Origin: Vacuolonema iberomarrocanum LEGE 07170
GTDB lineage: Bacteria; Cyanobacteriota; Cyanobacteriia; Elainellales; Elainellaceae
DNA length: 61,361 nucleotides
NCBI GenBank assembly: GCA_015207365.1
Contig: JADEXA010000046.1
Location: forward strand, 1-61,361
Direction of reading: 5' to 3'
The notes below the pieces were generated by a model. The model had not been told where the DNA came from. It ran no database searches and saw nothing but the letters and a program-made list of their open reading frames with translations. Below are positions 18,570-27,269 of the stretch, one piece after another. Every line of letters begins with the position of its first letter. The first letter of the stretch is position 1. A program made the translations under genes and the position numbers.

Positions 18570-20399
18570 ATGCATGCGAAACGGACGTCCGGATTTCGCG
18601 ATCTTCTCGGTTATTTTGCGCCTTACAAGAAGCTGGCGCTGCTGGGAATTGCGTTTAGTAGCTTTTTTGAACTGACTGATCTAGTAGTGCCCTACAGCAC
18701 AGGGCAAATTTTGAACGTTCTATCAGGGCAAAGCATCGACAATGTTACAGCAACCCTTACTGAAAGCGTCGCGGCGGTTCTCTCTCGCCCTGTCACGTCT
18801 GGGTTGACGCTAGCTATCTTGCTAACGGCGATTGGTCTGGCAACCGTTGGGCGGGCACCTCTTGAGCAATGGCTGGGGCATTGGTTTCACTGGTACGTCC
18901 CCCTGATTGCACGACGCGACCATGGCGCCCAGACCATCTCGCAAATCCTGCGCCTGCCGCTGGAATACTACGATGAAAACAACCCCGGTCGAATTGCTGG
19001 CCGCGTTGCGCGGGGGTTAGAGAACCACACCTGGAGTTACCCCGAAATTGCCGGACAACTGATTCCCAAAGCCATTCGGGTGGCCGGTATTTTTATCATC
19101 ATTGCTCTGATTGAATGGCGCATTGCGTTATTTTTTCTCGCCTCGTTTGTCTTTGTGATGAGCTTTACCTTGAAGGGCTTGAAGCGCTTGATTCGTGCCG
19201 AAGAAATTATCGATCGCTACATCGAAAGCACCGAAAGTCGGACATCAGAGCTGGTCAGCAACATCAAAACCATCAAGGCCTTTGCCACCGAAACAAAGGA
19301 ACTGAAGCGGCAACAAACGCGGCTCCAGCGGGAATGTGACATGATCATCTATCGCATCCACAAAGGGTATGTCCATCTCTTTATGTGGCAGCGACTGACG
19401 ACCCAAAGCTCGTTGTTTCTAGTTTTAGGGCTGACGTTGTGGGCCACGGTGCAGGGGCAGCTATCGCTGGGGCATTTCATTACAGCGTTGACGGTATCGA
19501 GCATGGCCTATGCGGAAATCGAGCCGATTAGCGCAGTCGCCGAAACCTTTGCCCGTCGATATGCTTCGATGATGCGCTACCACGAATTCCTTAAGCTGCC
19601 CGTCGGGCAAGATGCTGCGGTGCTGGAACATCCTGAGGGCATTCCCAGCTACGCGTTTTCGGGGAAAGTGCATTTTGACAAGTTGTCGTTTGGCTACGAG
19701 CGCGATCGCCCCGTCCTACAATCCATTGACCTGTTAATCGAACCGCGCCAGACGGTAGCTCTGGTCGGACGTTCGGGTTCCGGCAAATCCACCCTGGTGA
19801 AGCTGCTGTTTCGCTATTTTGAGCCTGGCTCTGGACGCATCCTGATCGATGGGCAAGATATCCGCCAGTTGGATATCACGGGCTATCGGCGGCGGCTGGC
19901 GATCGTGCACCAGGAGGTGGATGTGTTCAACGGAACCCTGCTGGAAAATCTCACCTACGGCAACCCCAGTGCGACCTTGGAGGAGGTCGAGGAAGCCTGT
20001 GCGATCGCCCGTGTGGATGAATTCATTCACCTACTTCCCCAACGCTATTACACTGTCGTCGGGGAACGGGGCGTGCGCCTCTCTGGCGGACAGCGGCAGC
20101 GGCTCGGCATTGCCCGCGCCCTGTTAGTCAATCCCGATGTGCTGGTGTTCGACGAAGCCACCTCCAGCCTAGATTACGAGTCGGAGCGATCGATTCAACT
20201 GGCCATGCGCAACCTCCTAGGAACCCGCACCATGTTGATCATCGCCCACCGCCTTAGCACCATCCGCGAAGCCGACAAAATCGTGGTGCTAGATCAAGGC
20301 CACATTGTCGAGGTTGGAAGCCATGAAGAACTCCTCGCCCACGGCGGCATCTACCACCGCCTCCACGCCCTCCAGGAAACCGGAGAGCTAGTGGAATAA
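18570..20399 (+). CDS. ABC exporter half-transporter (fused permease and ATPase)
   Basis: A 609-residue type I ABC exporter. The N-terminal half has about six hydrophobic spans; residues around 375-600 form the ATPase with Walker A GRSGSGKSTL, Q-loop HQEV, signature LSGGQRQRLGIARALL, Walker B VLVFDEATSSLD and H-loop AHRLST. It should act as a homodimer or with a second half-transporter, exporting lipid, peptide or drug; substrate cannot be predicted. A GGGAG lies before the ATG at 18570. The DNA encodes no peptidase C39 domain, so bacteriocin processing is unlikely. A second, separate exporter of similar size is encoded on the other strand at 25096-26928; the two are not adjacent and share only family motifs. 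Confidence 0.93.
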   Translation: MHAKRTSGFRDLLGYFAPYKKLALLGIAFSSFFELTDLVVPYSTGQILNVLSGQSIDNVTATLTESVAAVLSRPVTSGLTLAILLTAIGLATVGRAPLEQWLGHWFHWYVPLIARRDHGAQTISQILRLPLEYYDENNPGRIAGRVARGLENHTWSYPEIAGQLIPKAIRVAGIFIIIALIEWRIALFFLASFVFVMSFTLKGLKRLIRAEEIIDRYIESTESRTSELVSNIKTIKAFATETKELKRQQTRLQRECDMIIYRIHKGYVHLFMWQRLTTQSSLFLVLGLTLWATVQGQLSLGHFITALTVSSMAYAEIEPISAVAETFARRYASMMRYHEFLKLPVGQDAAVLEHPEGIPSYAFSGKVHFDKLSFGYERDRPVLQSIDLLIEPRQTVALVGRSGSGKSTLVKLLFRYFEPGSGRILIDGQDIRQLDITGYRRRLAIVHQEVDVFNGTLLENLTYGNPSATLEEVEEACAIARVDEFIHLLPQRYYTVVGERGVRLSGGQRQRLGIARALLVNPDVLVFDEATSSLDYESERSIQLAMRNLLGTRTMLIIAHRLSTIREADKIVVLDQGHIVEVGSHEELLAHGGIYHRLHALQETGELVE

Positions 20400-20433
20400 A
20401 ACAGCGAGAAGAGAGACCGCAATTAGGGGGCTG

Positions 20434-20814
20434 TTATGTGGCAGAAGCCCTTCTCTTGTAGGCAAAGTATCGATTTAACTCTTTGCTGCGAATCATGTAA
20501 TTGGCAATCAAAGCGTTGATCAGCGCCAGGATTAAACTGCCAATAGTCATGACCAAGGATAGTCGAGAACTCAGCGCCACAACCACCAGTATGAGCGCTA
20601 CGACCATCAAGCTACAAAGACCGACCAGAAACCACTTTGCCCATTTCTGCCCTTGCAGGGTGAAGTACATCACGACGATAGTGAGGAGAATGCGCCCGAT
20701 CGCCCAGCGATCTTGTATTGGGATGACCAACAAAAAATCCAACGTGCAGAGCATCACGAACATGACAAGCAAATTCTTGCGAGCGTTCAATGCAGATTGA
20801 TCGAGTGGGTTCAT
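20434..20814 (-). CDS. Small four-span membrane protein, unknown function
   Basis: A 126-residue protein with four hydrophobic segments (LLVMFVMLCTLDFLLVIPI, ILLTIVVMYFTL, WFLVGLCSLMVVALILVVVA, MTIGSLILALINALIANYMI) and a basic C-terminus (YFAYKRRASAT). I do not recognise a named family. The frame is open upstream to a TTG at 20835, but the ATG at 20814 has GAAGG at good spacing. It lies 38 bp after the stop of the AAA+ ATPase gene on the same strand, so the two are probably co-transcribed. It converges with the ABC exporter gene on the other side. Confidence 0.75.
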   Translation of the reverse strand: MNPLDQSALNARKNLLVMFVMLCTLDFLLVIPIQDRWAIGRILLTIVVMYFTLQGQKWAKWFLVGLCSLMVVALILVVVALSSRLSLVMTIGSLILALINALIANYMIRSKELNRYFAYKRRASAT

Positions 20815-20852
20815 AGGGGCAACCTTCAACTGCAACAGAAAACCGATGGTTT

Positions 20853-22652
20853 TTAGGACATAGAAAATACCTCTGACCAGAGGGGAATGTCTTCATTGGG
20901 GCGGCGGGCATAGAGGGCGACCGTGGTGAGGTCGGGAGCCACTTCGGGGAGTAACTCTTGGAGGATAGTCGTGGTGCGATCGCCATCCACATCGTCCCCA
21001 ACGAGCAGCACATCCAGGCGGGCATCGCGCTGGCGAATTCTGACCTGCAAGCCGGGTTGGTTCAGTTTGTTGCGGAGTTGAGAGGCGATCGCCTCTGCCA
21101 ATTCACTGGTGTTGGAATTGGCTGGGACAACGGGTGGGGCAGGCGGCGGCGTTTGCCAGTGGATGGGGCTGCTGCGCCGGGTCTGAGTGGGCATATCGTC
21201 GGCTACCAGGGTTGTCAGCTTTTCGTCTTCCAAGTTGGGCATTACCGCTAGGCGATTGGCTTGGTTTTCCAGGGTTTTCTCGAATAGGTTCCGCACCAAT
21301 CGCCCATTGCCAAAGGAAGAATCGCGCTGCTCATACAATTGCGTAAACTCACCCTGCAAGCGCTCCTCTGCGGCTTCGGTGAGGGTGAAGTGGCTCTTTT
21401 TCGCCATCATTTTATAAATGGCAACCAGTTCATCAGGTTTGTAGTCATTGAAGTAGAAATAGCGATTGAAGCGGGACTTTAATCCAGGGTTGGACTCGAT
21501 GAAGTGCCGCATTTCGTCGGTGTAGCCCGCCACGATGACCACGAGGCGATCGCGATAGTCTTCCATCCGCTTCAGCAGCGTATCCACCGCCTCTTGCCCA
21601 AAGTCGCGCCCACCGCCCTCACGGGGAACCAGCGCATAGGCTTCGTCGATGAACAGCACCCCATCCAGGGCTTTCTCTACCATCTCATCCACTTTCTTGG
21701 CGGTTTGGCCGATATAACCGGCCACCAGACCCGACCGATCCGTTTCTACCAAATGGCCTTTTTTCAAGAAGCCTAGCCCTTTATAGATGCGACTCATCAG
21801 CCGAGCCACCGTGGTTTTGCCCGTTCCGGGTGGGCCACCAAAAACCGCATGTAGCGACACTGGAGTCGCGCCCAAGCCGCGCTCCTGACGGATCTTCTGC
21901 ACCTTCAGGAAATTGGTCAGGGTTTGTACTTCGGTCTTGATATTCTCTAGCCCCACCAGGTTGTTGAGTTCCTCTAGCGACTGCTCCAGAGTTTTCTCCA
22001 GGTCTTCGGGACTTGCAGGTGGGGGCGGTGGCGGTGGCGCGGCGGTGTTGGCTTGGGGTTCTGCTGGAGTTGAGGTGGCCGGGGTCGAGGCGAGCGTTGG
22101 AGCCCGTGCGGCCAAATCCTGCTCATAGTTTTCGACAGACTGGAAGTGGTGCAACTGCTTCCAAATCTCCGACACCGCCTCCATGCCCGCCATGCTGATG
22201 ACGCCATCGGCCTTGACCAATACCTGGGCAAACTTGTGGATGCCGTTGGTCGCTGCATCCAGGTAATGGGTGCCCCGATCATCATCCAGCTTGTTGAGCA
22301 GGGTGGGCAGGTTGAGTTCGTCCCCCGGTTGCTGTTTGGTCAGATCCAGTAAAATCTTGAGCGTTTCCTTCTGATACTTGAGGCGATCGTTAGTGGAAAA
22401 TTCCCATGTTTCCGATGCCTTCAGCATTTCTTGATTTTGCTTGATCAACCCATAGATGGTGAGATAGGCCAGCAATTCACTTGAGCTAATTTCCTTATTG
22501 CTGCGCCCACAAATTTTGACCACCTTCGCCAAATCCAGCAGCACCAAGTCAACGTAGCGCGGATCGAGTGCCAGAATGGGTTGCAGAGTCTTGTGGAGGA
22601 GCTTTGCTTCGTCTTTGACCTGACGGAACCCAACAATTTTTCGGAAATCCAC
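20853..22652 (-). CDS. AAA+ ATPase of the SpoVK/CbbX (CfxQ) type with extra N- and C-terminal domains
   Basis: A 599-residue protein. Residues about 1-190 form a helical domain, followed by a Pro/Ala linker, then the ATPase: GLENIKTEVQTLTNFLKVQK, Walker A FGGPPGTGKTTVARLM near 273-285, Walker B GVLFIDEAYALV near 330, the pore-loop-like SGLVAGYIGQTAKK, and FNRYFYFNDYKPDEL. This matches the CbbX/SpoVK group, hexameric remodelling ATPases. About 505-599 is a separate small domain (LAEAIASQLRNKLNQPGLQV ... DVLLVGDDVDG). CbbX itself is about 300 residues, so this is not a plain rubisco activase. The start is a GTG with AAGGAG 7 bases upstream. Likely transcribed with the downstream four-span protein. 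Confidence 0.85.
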   Translation of the reverse strand: MDFRKIVGFRQVKDEAKLLHKTLQPILALDPRYVDLVLLDLAKVVKICGRSNKEISSSELLAYLTIYGLIKQNQEMLKASETWEFSTNDRLKYQKETLKILLDLTKQQPGDELNLPTLLNKLDDDRGTHYLDAATNGIHKFAQVLVKADGVISMAGMEAVSEIWKQLHHFQSVENYEQDLAARAPTLASTPATSTPAEPQANTAAPPPPPPPASPEDLEKTLEQSLEELNNLVGLENIKTEVQTLTNFLKVQKIRQERGLGATPVSLHAVFGGPPGTGKTTVARLMSRIYKGLGFLKKGHLVETDRSGLVAGYIGQTAKKVDEMVEKALDGVLFIDEAYALVPREGGGRDFGQEAVDTLLKRMEDYRDRLVVIVAGYTDEMRHFIESNPGLKSRFNRYFYFNDYKPDELVAIYKMMAKKSHFTLTEAAEERLQGEFTQLYEQRDSSFGNGRLVRNLFEKTLENQANRLAVMPNLEDEKLTTLVADDMPTQTRRSSPIHWQTPPPAPPVVPANSNTSELAEAIASQLRNKLNQPGLQVRIRQRDARLDVLLVGDDVDGDRTTTILQELLPEVAPDLTTVALYARRPNEDIPLWSEVFSMS

Positions 22653-22989
22653 GGACGACTCCTTGAAAACGAATGAAAGATGGCAAGCAGCAGGATGGCG
22701 CGATTAGCAGGATGGCGTAATTATCAGAATCGCTACCATCTTAGCCCCTTCACTTTGGGCAGTGAAATCCTCCCGACAGAAGACGTTGCGTCAGGGTTGT
22801 AGAGACCCCCACCCATACCGTACATTCAAGCAGTGGAGCCGTTGCCGCGATCGCCCCCAACGCTCCAATTCCATAGGATACGTTCGCGAATGCGTCATCC
22901 CCCATCCCCAACTCAATGCTTCACCAAAGTAAGGGCGATCGCCCGATTAACCCCCCTTTTAATTCCGTTACGAATTTCAAGCAGAACCC

Positions 22990-23238
22990 ATGAAAGACAA
23001 AGCCTTGCGCTGGTTAAATACCGCTTTAATGTTCAATCTGTTTTTTGTGATGGCTGGAGCCGGATGGTTCGCTGCCGCTGTGGTGGGGCGATCGCTCGAC
23101 CTCAACCTGGGTCTAGATCTGTTCTACAAACTCTGGCAACCCGTCTTCAATCCGGCGATCGGGCTGCTGATTCTCGGGTCAGTGGTCAGTGGCATCTCTG
23201 GCTGGGTAAGCCGCAAATTTGGCAGTACGAACTCTTAA
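22990..23238 (+). CDS. Small two-span membrane protein, unknown function
   Basis: An 82-residue protein with two hydrophobic segments (NTALMFNLFFVMAGAGWFAAAVVG and PAIGLLILGSVVSGISGWV) separated by a short loop, and a short polar C-terminus. It reads like a conserved cyanobacterial small membrane protein, but I cannot name it. The ATG at 22990 follows a gene-free stretch of 337 bp from the divergent ATPase gene that contains nothing I recognise; no strong Shine-Dalgarno is visible. Confidence 0.65.
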   Translation: MKDKALRWLNTALMFNLFFVMAGAGWFAAAVVGRSLDLNLGLDLFYKLWQPVFNPAIGLLILGSVVSGISGWVSRKFGSTNS

Positions 23239-23261
23239 AAGTCTGCTAAATCTAGGTTGGC

Positions 23262-23337
23262 AGGTTGGGTTGAGCGAATGCGAAACCCAACAGCAGAAAA
23301 GACTTCGTTAGGTTTCGCTTCGTTCTACTCAACCTAC
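23262..23337. repeat. Imperfect inverted repeat (REP/MITE-like)
   Basis: Arms at about 23262-23290 and 23309-23337 share AGGTTG and GCGAAACC.AAC in inverted order with a few mismatches. The GGGTTTCGC-type inverted repeat between genes is common in cyanobacterial genomes. It lies between a small membrane protein gene and the GNAT gene. Confidence 0.6.
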
Positions 23338-23404
23338 GCAATAGGGATTAACGCAACAGATATTGTTCTTGTAACTGTAACTTGAGTCACCAGAGCTTTA
23401 TCCC

Positions 23405-24256
23405 ATGCCAGACTACATGATTCGTACGATGACGCGCCGTAACCTCGATATTGCGGTGCGCTGGGCAGCCGCAGAAGGATGGAATCCGGGACTGCATGAT
23501 GCTGATTGCTTTTATGCGACGGATCCAAGCGGTTTCTTGATGGGATGGCTGGATGGTGAGCCTATCTCAGCAATTTCTGTCGTCAAATACGGTGCGTCTT
23601 TTGGCTTCCTTGGTTTCTACATCGTTAAGCCAGCATTTCGTGAGCGGGGCTATGGGTTTCAGATCTGGCAAGCGGGACTGAACGACTTGGAAGGCCGCAC
23701 GATTGGCTTGGACGGTGTTGTAGCCCAGCAACCTAACTATCTGAAATCGGGGTTTGAACTTGCCTATCGCAATATCCGCTACGAGGGCTTTGGGCGCGAT
23801 GTCACCTCCCAACCGCCCGCCATCCAAACGGTACCCTTATCGTCTCTGCCGTTGGAAAGCATCATGGCCTACGATCGCCCCTTCTTCCCTGACGATCGCC
23901 AAACTTTCTTGCAAGCTTGGATAAACCAGCCCGATAGCACAGCCCTTGGCATCGTCGAGAATCAGACGCTCTTGGGCTATGGCGTCCTCCGCCCCTGCAT
24001 TCAGGGTTATAAAGTTGGGCCACTATTCGCTGAAAATGCAGAGATTGCAGAAGCATTGCTGAACGCGTTGGTCACTAAAGTTGAGCCGGGTCAACCGTTC
24101 TATCTTGATGTACCAGAGGTGAATCCGGCGGCTGTGGCGATCGCCCAAAAGTACGGCATGACCAGCATGTTCGAAACCGCCAGGATGTATAGTCCAACCA
24201 TCCCACAACTCCCAATCCACAAAATCTTCGGCGTCACAACTTTTGAGCTAGGATGA
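23405..24256 (+). CDS. GNAT-family N-acetyltransferase
   Basis: A 283-residue cytoplasmic protein. The N-terminal half is a GNAT fold: MIRTMTRRNLDIAVRWAA, GFLGFYIVKPAFRERGYG (acetyl-CoA-binding region, R-x-x-G-x-G-like), then YLKSGFELAYRNIRYEGFG. The C-terminal half (FYLDVPEVNPAAVAIAQKYG...) is the second GNAT-like domain seen in YitH/acetyltransferase_18-type proteins. It should transfer an acetyl group from acetyl-CoA to an amine; substrate unknown. The first Met is used, although a second Met four codons later is possible. It stands alone between a repeat and the Uma2 gene. Confidence 0.85.
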   Translation: MPDYMIRTMTRRNLDIAVRWAAAEGWNPGLHDADCFYATDPSGFLMGWLDGEPISAISVVKYGASFGFLGFYIVKPAFRERGYGFQIWQAGLNDLEGRTIGLDGVVAQQPNYLKSGFELAYRNIRYEGFGRDVTSQPPAIQTVPLSSLPLESIMAYDRPFFPDDRQTFLQAWINQPDSTALGIVENQTLLGYGVLRPCIQGYKVGPLFAENAEIAEALLNALVTKVEPGQPFYLDVPEVNPAAVAIAQKYGMTSMFETARMYSPTIPQLPIHKIFGVTTFELG

Positions 24257-24347
24257 GTTTTTAGGAACCACGGGTGTTAGGGCGATCGCCTCCTCATCCC
24301 GACTGTTTTACGATGAAAGAGCGATCGCTCTCGTTCAGAACACGCTT

Positions 24348-25010
24348 ATGGTTAGCCCCCCTGCAATTCCTCCTATCGTTGCGCAACCGATTGCTAAGCC
24401 CATTGGTGAGCGGCGAGTGGTCTTTCGTTCTCTCGACTGGCAACGCTATCAAATAATTCGGCAGGCGTTAGGGGAGAGCCGCATTATGCGGTTTACCTAT
24501 GATCAGGGAATCTTGGAAGTCACCATGCCGCTTGAAGACCATGAGTTTGCAGTACGTTTAATTGAACGGTTTATTTTGATTCTGGTTGTTGAGCTAGGCA
24601 TGAAGCTGAAAACGATGGGGTCAACAACGTTGGATCGCGAGGTATTGGATCGATCGGCGGAACCGGATAATGCCTACTACATCCAGAATCAGGCATTGGT
24701 TGCAGGGCGCAACGTCAACCTGGCGCAGGATCCACCTCCGGATTTGGTGGTCGAAGTGGATATTACGCACACGGATATCGACAAGCTACGGTTTTACGCC
24801 AGCATGGGTGTGCCTGAGTTTTGGCGCTACAACGGGGAAACCTGGCGTATCTATCAGCTTCAGGGCGATCGCTACACCGAAACGGACACCAGCCCGACCT
24901 TCCCCAAGGTGCCCAAAGTCAAGCTTTACGAGTTTCTTGCAGAGGCTCGTCAGGATGAAGTTGCCGCCGAGGTAGCGGTGCGGAAGTGGGTTCGTAGCGA
25001 ATTGGTGTAA
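24348..25010 (+). CDS. Uma2-family (DUF820) putative restriction-endonuclease-fold protein
   Basis: A 220-residue protein with the Uma2 pattern: RIMRFTYDQGILEVTMPLEDHE, a hydrophobic helix, then PPDLVVEVDITHTDIDK (PD-(D/E)xK-like core Asp and Glu) and LRFYASMGVPEFWRY. Families like this are present in dozens of copies in cyanobacteria; nuclease activity is predicted by fold but physiological role is unknown. A Pro-rich N-terminus precedes the domain. A longer frame-shifted ORF from 24274 is not homologous. No partner gene is adjacent. Confidence 0.88.
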   Translation: MVSPPAIPPIVAQPIAKPIGERRVVFRSLDWQRYQIIRQALGESRIMRFTYDQGILEVTMPLEDHEFAVRLIERFILILVVELGMKLKTMGSTTLDREVLDRSAEPDNAYYIQNQALVAGRNVNLAQDPPPDLVVEVDITHTDIDKLRFYASMGVPEFWRYNGETWRIYQLQGDRYTETDTSPTFPKVPKVKLYEFLAEARQDEVAAEVAVRKWVRSELV

Positions 25011-25043
25011 CACACTTCATGGGGATTAAGGCGTTGCCGTCCC

Positions 25044-25083
25044 TCCATCCACCCATTTACTCATCTACCCATCTACCCATCCC
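25044..25083. repeat. Short tandem repeat (CATC-rich)
   Basis: Degenerate tandem copies of CCATCTAC/CCATCCAC between the convergent Uma2 and ABC exporter genes. The same type of CATCCA run appears between the RND adaptor and permease genes near 55137-55171. Confidence 0.6.
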
Positions 25084-25095
25084 TTCACCCTCACA

Positions 25096-26928
25096 TCAGA
25101 CCCGATCGCGATAACTCGACGCCTGGAGCTGGAACATTTCGGCATACATGCCGCCTTTCTCCATGAGGTCGTTGTGGCTGCCCATTTCGCGGATGGTGCC
25201 ATGCTCCAGAACGATAATGCGATCGGCCATGCGGACGGTGGAGAAGCGGTGGCTCACCAGAAACGTCATTTTGCCACGGGTGAGTTCCTGGAAGCGTTGG
25301 AAGAGGTCAAATTCGGCGATCGCATCCAAAGCGGCGGTGGGTTCATCCAAGATCAGAATCTGGGCTGGGGTCATGAATGCCCGTGCCAGCCCCACCTTTT
25401 GCCATTGCCCACCGGAGAGTTCGGCACTTTCCTCAAAGGTTTTTCCGAGGATGGTTTGGTAGCCATAGTCCAGTTTGGCAATCAGCCCCGATGCCCCGGC
25501 ATCCTTGGCGGCTTTGTCGATGCGATCGAAATCCTGGTGGTGTGCCAAGTCCCCAAAACCGATGTTATCCTGCACGCTCAGGTTGTAGCGGGAAAAGTCT
25601 TGGAACACGACCCCTACATTGCGCCGCAAATCGGTCAGGTCAAAGGCATGTAGCGGTACGCCATCGATGGTGATGCTGCCCTGGCTAATGTCATAAAACC
25701 GGGTCAAGAGCTTGAGCAGCGTTGTTTTGCCTGCACCGTTCATCCCCACTAGGGCAATGCTTTCCCCTGGTTTTACCGACAGGTTGAGGTCGCGTAGGGT
25801 TGGCTCTGATGCCCCCGGATAGGTGAAACCCACGTTTTGCAGCACTAGCCCCTCGCCCATGGGGGTGGGGAAGGCAACGGGATGGCTCGGGGTGACGACT
25901 TCTGGCTCTAGATTGAGAAACTCGAAGTACTGGGTGACAAACAGGTTGTATTCATACACCAGAGCCACACTGAACAGGATGTTCTGGATCAACATCTGGG
26001 ATTGCTGGAACGCACTCGTGTACATCGTCAGGTCGCCGATGGTGACGCGCTGTTGCAGGGTAGCGACAATCACCCAGGCATAGGCTCCATAGAAGCCGAG
26101 CGTTGACATCAGCCCCACCCCAAACCGCAGCCAGGCTTGCTTGCTTGCCATCTCGGCCAGTTCTCGGTTGAAGCGATCGCGAATTTCTTGCCACTGCCCC
26201 AACAGGTAATCGCCCAAGTTGTAGAGGCGTACCTCTTTGACAAACTCCTGGGTGGTCAACACCTTTTGCAAGTACTCCGCCAGCCTGCCGCTCTGGGTCT
26301 GGCGACGCATCAACCGAAACCGCACCCCCGAGAAGCGAAGGCCCACCCACAAGGCCGGGAGCGAAGCCCCCACTAACAGCAGCACAATCAGTGGATGAAA
26401 GCTAAGGAGCAAGCCGAGCAAGCCAGCAAAGGTAATTGTCTGCCTCGCCAGGTTGATCAATGTGTCCAGAATCCGCACGGGATAGGAGCTACCGCTCTGC
26501 TGGGCCCGGCTTAGGGTGTCGTAAAAGGCGGGCAACTCGTAGTGGGCCAAATCCAGCCGGATGGCCTGTTGCAATAGCACCCGATTGGCATGGAGGGTAA
26601 AGCGATCGCTCAACACCTGCGACAAATAACTGCTGGCCTGTTGCAGCCCGCTCTGCGCTAGCATCAGCGACAAGCCTGCTCCCACTAGCCACAGCAGTGG
26701 CGTCCAATCCACCCCCGGAGTCGCAATATCCGTAATGATGTGATCCACGATCAACTTATTCACATAAAGCAGCGTCGCGGGAATCAGGGCGATCGCCACA
26801 GTCACGGTTAATGTCATTACCAACACGCCGGGGGTTGCATCCCATACCAGCCGCAGCAGTCGGGGGGTATTGGCAACAATTTGCAGAAACCGGGCTTGAG
26901 GAGGAGGAGGGGGCGATCGCCGACGCAT
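25096..26928 (-). CDS. ABC exporter half-transporter (fused permease and ATPase)
   Basis: A 610-residue exporter with six predicted spans in the first 320 residues and an ATPase from about 360: Walker A GMNGAGKTTLLKLL, signature LSGGQWQKVGLARAF, Walker B ILILDEPTAALD, switch His in VSHRFST. The signature and the LALTQSxx-like membrane part place it with general lipid/multidrug exporters; substrate is unknown. The first Met, at 26928, precedes RRRSPPPPPQARF, a basic Pro-rich start. It is convergent with the Uma2 gene and followed upstream by a repeat-filled region. Only family motifs are shared with the exporter at 18570-20399, so a recent duplication is not indicated. Confidence 0.93.
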   Translation of the reverse strand: MRRRSPPPPPQARFLQIVANTPRLLRLVWDATPGVLVMTLTVTVAIALIPATLLYVNKLIVDHIITDIATPGVDWTPLLWLVGAGLSLMLAQSGLQQASSYLSQVLSDRFTLHANRVLLQQAIRLDLAHYELPAFYDTLSRAQQSGSSYPVRILDTLINLARQTITFAGLLGLLLSFHPLIVLLLVGASLPALWVGLRFSGVRFRLMRRQTQSGRLAEYLQKVLTTQEFVKEVRLYNLGDYLLGQWQEIRDRFNRELAEMASKQAWLRFGVGLMSTLGFYGAYAWVIVATLQQRVTIGDLTMYTSAFQQSQMLIQNILFSVALVYEYNLFVTQYFEFLNLEPEVVTPSHPVAFPTPMGEGLVLQNVGFTYPGASEPTLRDLNLSVKPGESIALVGMNGAGKTTLLKLLTRFYDISQGSITIDGVPLHAFDLTDLRRNVGVVFQDFSRYNLSVQDNIGFGDLAHHQDFDRIDKAAKDAGASGLIAKLDYGYQTILGKTFEESAELSGGQWQKVGLARAFMTPAQILILDEPTAALDAIAEFDLFQRFQELTRGKMTFLVSHRFSTVRMADRIIVLEHGTIREMGSHNDLMEKGGMYAEMFQLQASSYRDRV

Positions 26929-27036
26929 GAATCAAAAAATGAGAGCACTTGTCCTAGTCTAGCAACGGAAAAACACTGAGTGTAACGAGCGATCGGCGTT
27001 CCGTGGGAATAATGCCAATTCTACGAAAACCAAAAC

Positions 27037-27087
27037 CAGATCATTTTTTGAAAGCCCCGCAGTGCGGGGCTTTCAAAAAATGATCTG
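27037..27087. repeat. Perfect 24-bp-stem hairpin element
   Basis: The stem CAGATCATTTTTTGAAAGCC plus CCGC pairs without mismatch with its complement around the loop AGT (27061-27063). Looser outer arms extend to about 27012 (GCCAATTC) and 27109 (GAATTGGT). The core start resembles that of the palindrome at 12968 (GATnATTTTTTGA), while the apex differs. Confidence 0.88.
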
Positions 27088-27129
27088 TAGTGGATTCTTA
27101 GCGAATTGGTATAACGCCCATGAGTAACG

Positions 27130-27247
27130 CCCGCGAATGAATTGCGGGCTACCTGGGAAAGTCCGTTCCAACGGACTCCACTCCCCTCAGAATGCCTTCA
27201 GCCCACTTAAGTGGGCTTCCTCGATTAGCCCGCAATTCATTTGCGGG
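27130..27247. repeat. 118-bp MITE-like element with 22-bp terminal inverted repeats
   Basis: The ends CCCGCGAATGAATTGCGGGC.. (27130-27151) and their complement (27226-27247) match except for one base. Each arm is itself partly palindromic (GCCCGCAA.TTGCGGGC), and an AGCCCACTTAAGTGGGCT palindrome lies inside. No coding capacity. It lies between an ABC exporter gene and a membrane protein gene. Confidence 0.75.
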
Positions 27248-27269
27248 CGGGTGCACAGCGAAGCCACGG

